Assembly: GCA_900538575.1 (NCBI GenBank) | Contig: UPZA01000040.1 | Span: 1 to 5,434, forward strand | DNA length: 5,434 bases | Source of the DNA: an uncultured Ruminococcus sp. | GTDB lineage: Bacteria > Bacillota > Clostridia > Oscillospirales > Ruminococcaceae | Reading direction: 5' to 3' | Part shown: positions 4,618 through 5,434 of the stretch, piece after piece | How positions within the stretch are numbered: the first letter of the stretch is position 1 | How the letters are laid out: the number at the start of each line of letters is the position of its first letter | Translations under genes and position numbers: made by a program | Notes under the pieces: generated by a model | Told to the model about the DNA's origin: nothing | Seen by the model: only the letters and a program-made list of their open reading frames with translations | The model's database searches: none

Positions 4618-4684
4618 AAGGTTTCATGGCATAGGAAACCCTTAAGAACAAGCATGGCTTATTCGGGCTTTTTCGCAGGGTTTC
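4618..4684. repeat. Nested inverted repeats built on GGTTTC
   Basis: GGTTTC occurs at 4620-4625, inverted as GAAACC at 4635-4640, and again as GGTTTC at 4679-4684. The middle copy can pair with either neighbour: AAGGTTTC (4618-4625) with GAAACCCTT (4635-4643, one bulge), or GAAACCCT (4635-4642) with AGGGTTTC (4677-4684), a perfect eight-base stem. Inside the larger arm is AAGC-ATG-GCTT (4650-4660). Alternative pairings of this kind occur in transfer origins and in attenuator-like leaders. The position next to a conjugative-element gene relic makes an oriT relic conceivable but unproven. Confidence 0.4.
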
Positions 4685-4918
4685 AGAAAGGTTGAATGGC
4701 TTGAAAAAGGCGGTAAATTGTGATGAAGTCAAGACGTATGCTTCGTATTTGTCATCTAAAATACCAGGACAAAATCATGCATAAATCTGCCAAAACTATA
4801 TTATTAGTTATTCCTCTTCATGTATTTTATGTCGATAGTACTCAATATCATACGATGCATTATTTTTCGTAATAGATGTCAACTATTCGGCTCCACTGGG
4901 ACTGAATTAAAATTTACT

Positions 4919-4947
4919 TTTATAAAGCTTGCAATGATTGGCATAAT
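4919..4947 (+). promoter_or_regulatory. Candidate promoter for the Rpn-family relic
   Basis: TTTATA (4919-4924) and CATAAT (4942-4947) are 17 bases apart, matching sigma-A consensus at four and five of six bases. They lie 20-50 bases before the possible start codons at 4967 and 4995. The AT-rich context makes chance matches common. Confidence 0.3.
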
Positions 4948-4966
4948 AAAGTTAAAAAAAGGACGG

Positions 4967-5099
4967 ATGACAGACGTAACGGAGGCTGATACCAATGGGC
5001 AGAAACACAGTGAAAGCAAAGCTGGATATAATATTCAAGACGATGTTTTCCAAATCGGAAAACGAGGACATACTACATAGCTTTTTATCGATTATGTGA
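4967..5099 (+). pseudogene. 5' fragment of an Rpn-family (PD-(D/E)XK) nuclease/transposase
   Basis: Rpn proteins are DNA endonucleases linked to transposon-like mobility and recombination, normally about 300 residues. Here an ATG at 4995, with GGAGG (4981-4985) nine bases upstream, opens MGRNTVKAKLDIIFKTMFSK followed by SENEDILHSFLSIM and a TGA at 5097-5099. This is the characteristic N-terminus of the family (RNTVKAKLDIIFKKMF, then ENEDLLH). Only about 34 residues remain, before the conserved nuclease core. A second ATG at 4967 in another frame gives MTDVTEADTNG; dropping one G of the GGG at 4997-4999 would join it to GRNTVKAK, so the original start may be 4967 with a one-base insertion. The homology stops where the IS3 fragment begins on the opposite strand. 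Confidence 0.7.
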
Positions 5100-5349
5100 A
5101 CCAATGTAGCTTTTTTAATATCACATTCTCCTCTTCAAGCTGTGCATTACGGTTTTGAAGTTCCTTTATCTGCTTGGAGGTAAAAATGGTATTATCGTCC
5201 ATTTTAACTTCTGAATATTTCTTTATCCAGTTGGCTAAGGCGCTATGTGATATTCCGTATTCCTGACTTATCTGTGAATACGTTTTCACTGATTGATATA
5301 GATTTACGATTGTTTTCTTGAATTTCCCTGTATATTTTGGTGTGCTTAT
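5095..5349 (-). mobile_element. IS3-family OrfA fragment (transposase DNA-binding subunit), degraded
   Basis: OrfA of IS3 elements is a short helix-turn-helix protein that OrfAB uses to bind the element ends. The minus-strand frame reads STPKYTGKFKKTIVNLYQS, then a helix-turn-helix (YSQISQEYGISHSALANWIKKY, two-thirds of residues 24-45) and a leucine-zipper-like segment ending AQLEEENVILKK (69-80). Homologues start MSTPKYT; here the codon at 5349-5347 is ATA, so the start is lost, preceded by an in-frame TGA. The longest frame with a start uses GTG at 5289. The normal C-terminal tail after ILKKA is replaced by LHWFT and a stop at 5094-5092, which marks the junction with the Rpn fragment. OrfB, with the DDE catalytic domain, is absent. 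It is a non-functional remnant of about 250 bases. Confidence 0.8.
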
Positions 5350-5352
5350 TCA

Positions 5353-5434
5353 ATTTTCAGAAGATTTTTCTATGAGGGTGTTTCGCAGTATGTAAGCAGA
5401 GAGCTTACAGGCAAGCCTAATCTTCTCAACTATT
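5353..5434 (+). CDS. Possible partial coding region running off the right edge
   Basis: The plus-strand frame containing TTC at 5356 has no stop from 5302 to the end of the window. From about 5356 it reads FRRFFYEGVSQYVSRELTGK followed by PNLLNY, with codons like those of the intact genes (AGA, GAG, CTT, GGC, AAG). No start codon is present, so it would be an internal or truncated piece joined to the IS fragment. The opposite strand also has an open frame here (ending NTLIEKSSEN at a TGA, 5352-5350) with less typical codons. I do not recognise either. The stretch is too short to decide. Confidence 0.3.
   Translation, partial: MFRRFFYEGVSQYVSRELTGKPNLLNY
5359..5426. repeat. Nested inverted repeats near the right edge
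   Basis: TGTAAGC (5391-5397) pairs perfectly with GCTTACA (5403-5409) around a five-base loop. It lies inside a wider repeat, AGAAGATT (5359-5366) with AATCTTCT (5419-5426). The outer pair begins close to the end of the IS3 OrfA homology. It could belong to the IS end or its target, or be chance. Confidence 0.35.

Larger units (their letters stand above)
4549..4966. other. Gene-free stretch of probable conjugative-element origin
   Basis: No credible gene is seen. One frame continues from the DUF6103 relic to a stop after 4692, but its content (for example CGTVTLPCSYRVPL) is not protein-like. A 49-codon frame from ATG 4723 to 4872 (start MKSRRMLRICHLKYQDK) lacks a good ribosome binding site and resembles nothing I know. 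The left half (4549-4735) is richer in G and C and full of short repeats, so it may be conserved non-coding DNA of the element. The right half (about 4790-4950) is AT-rich. Confidence 0.5.

Noticed and set aside
4723..4872. 49-codon frame starting MKSRRMLRICHLKYQ
   Set aside because: No convincing ribosome binding site and no recognisable similarity; the region around it is decayed.

Overview
The window looks like chromosomal DNA of a low-to-moderate GC Gram-positive anaerobe of the Clostridia, probably a Ruminococcus-like gut bacterium. The evidence is strong AGGAGG-type ribosome binding sites, frequent AGA and ATA codons, hairpin-plus-T-run terminators, and relics of mobile elements (DUF6103, Rpn/PD-(D/E)XK transposase, IS3) that I know from gut Firmicutes. 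The genus is an inference.

Left part (1-2457): a divergent partial gene runs off the left edge on the minus strand. To its right is a compact plus-strand cluster: a bacterial Ku protein, an ATP-dependent DNA ligase of the LigD ligase-domain type (ATGA overlap with Ku), and a small heat shock protein of the Hsp20 family. Ku and the ligase are the core of bacterial non-homologous end joining: Ku binds and bridges broken ends and recruits the ligase that seals them. The ligase has only the adenylation and OB domains, so end processing would need other proteins. Two hairpin terminators close the cluster.

Middle part (2458-4067): a more AT-rich stretch carries a good sigma-A promoter and two uncharacterised plus-strand genes (225 and about 163 residues) that appear to form a two-gene unit, followed by two terminator-like hairpins. 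Upstream of the promoter are an orphan strong ribosome binding site with an 11-codon ORF, and a set of ATTGCA-type repeats that could be an operator. The second gene has an ambiguous start, with a possible mini-ORF that overlaps the main ATG by ATGA.

Right part (4068-5434): I see no intact gene here. It reads as a graveyard of mobile elements. In order it holds a minus-strand tRNA 3'-end remnant with its own terminator (possible attachment site), a strong hairpin, a frameshifted DUF6103 gene of the kind carried by integrative conjugative elements, a stretch of nested inverted repeats, the first 34 codons of an Rpn-family nuclease/transposase, and a minus-strand fragment of an IS3-family OrfA that has lost its start codon and its 3' end. 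A short open frame runs off the right edge.

The clearest biology is the minimal Ku-ligase-Hsp20 cluster. The best candidate for something undescribed is the two-gene module at 2751-3987. The right third is best read as decay after one or more integrations.
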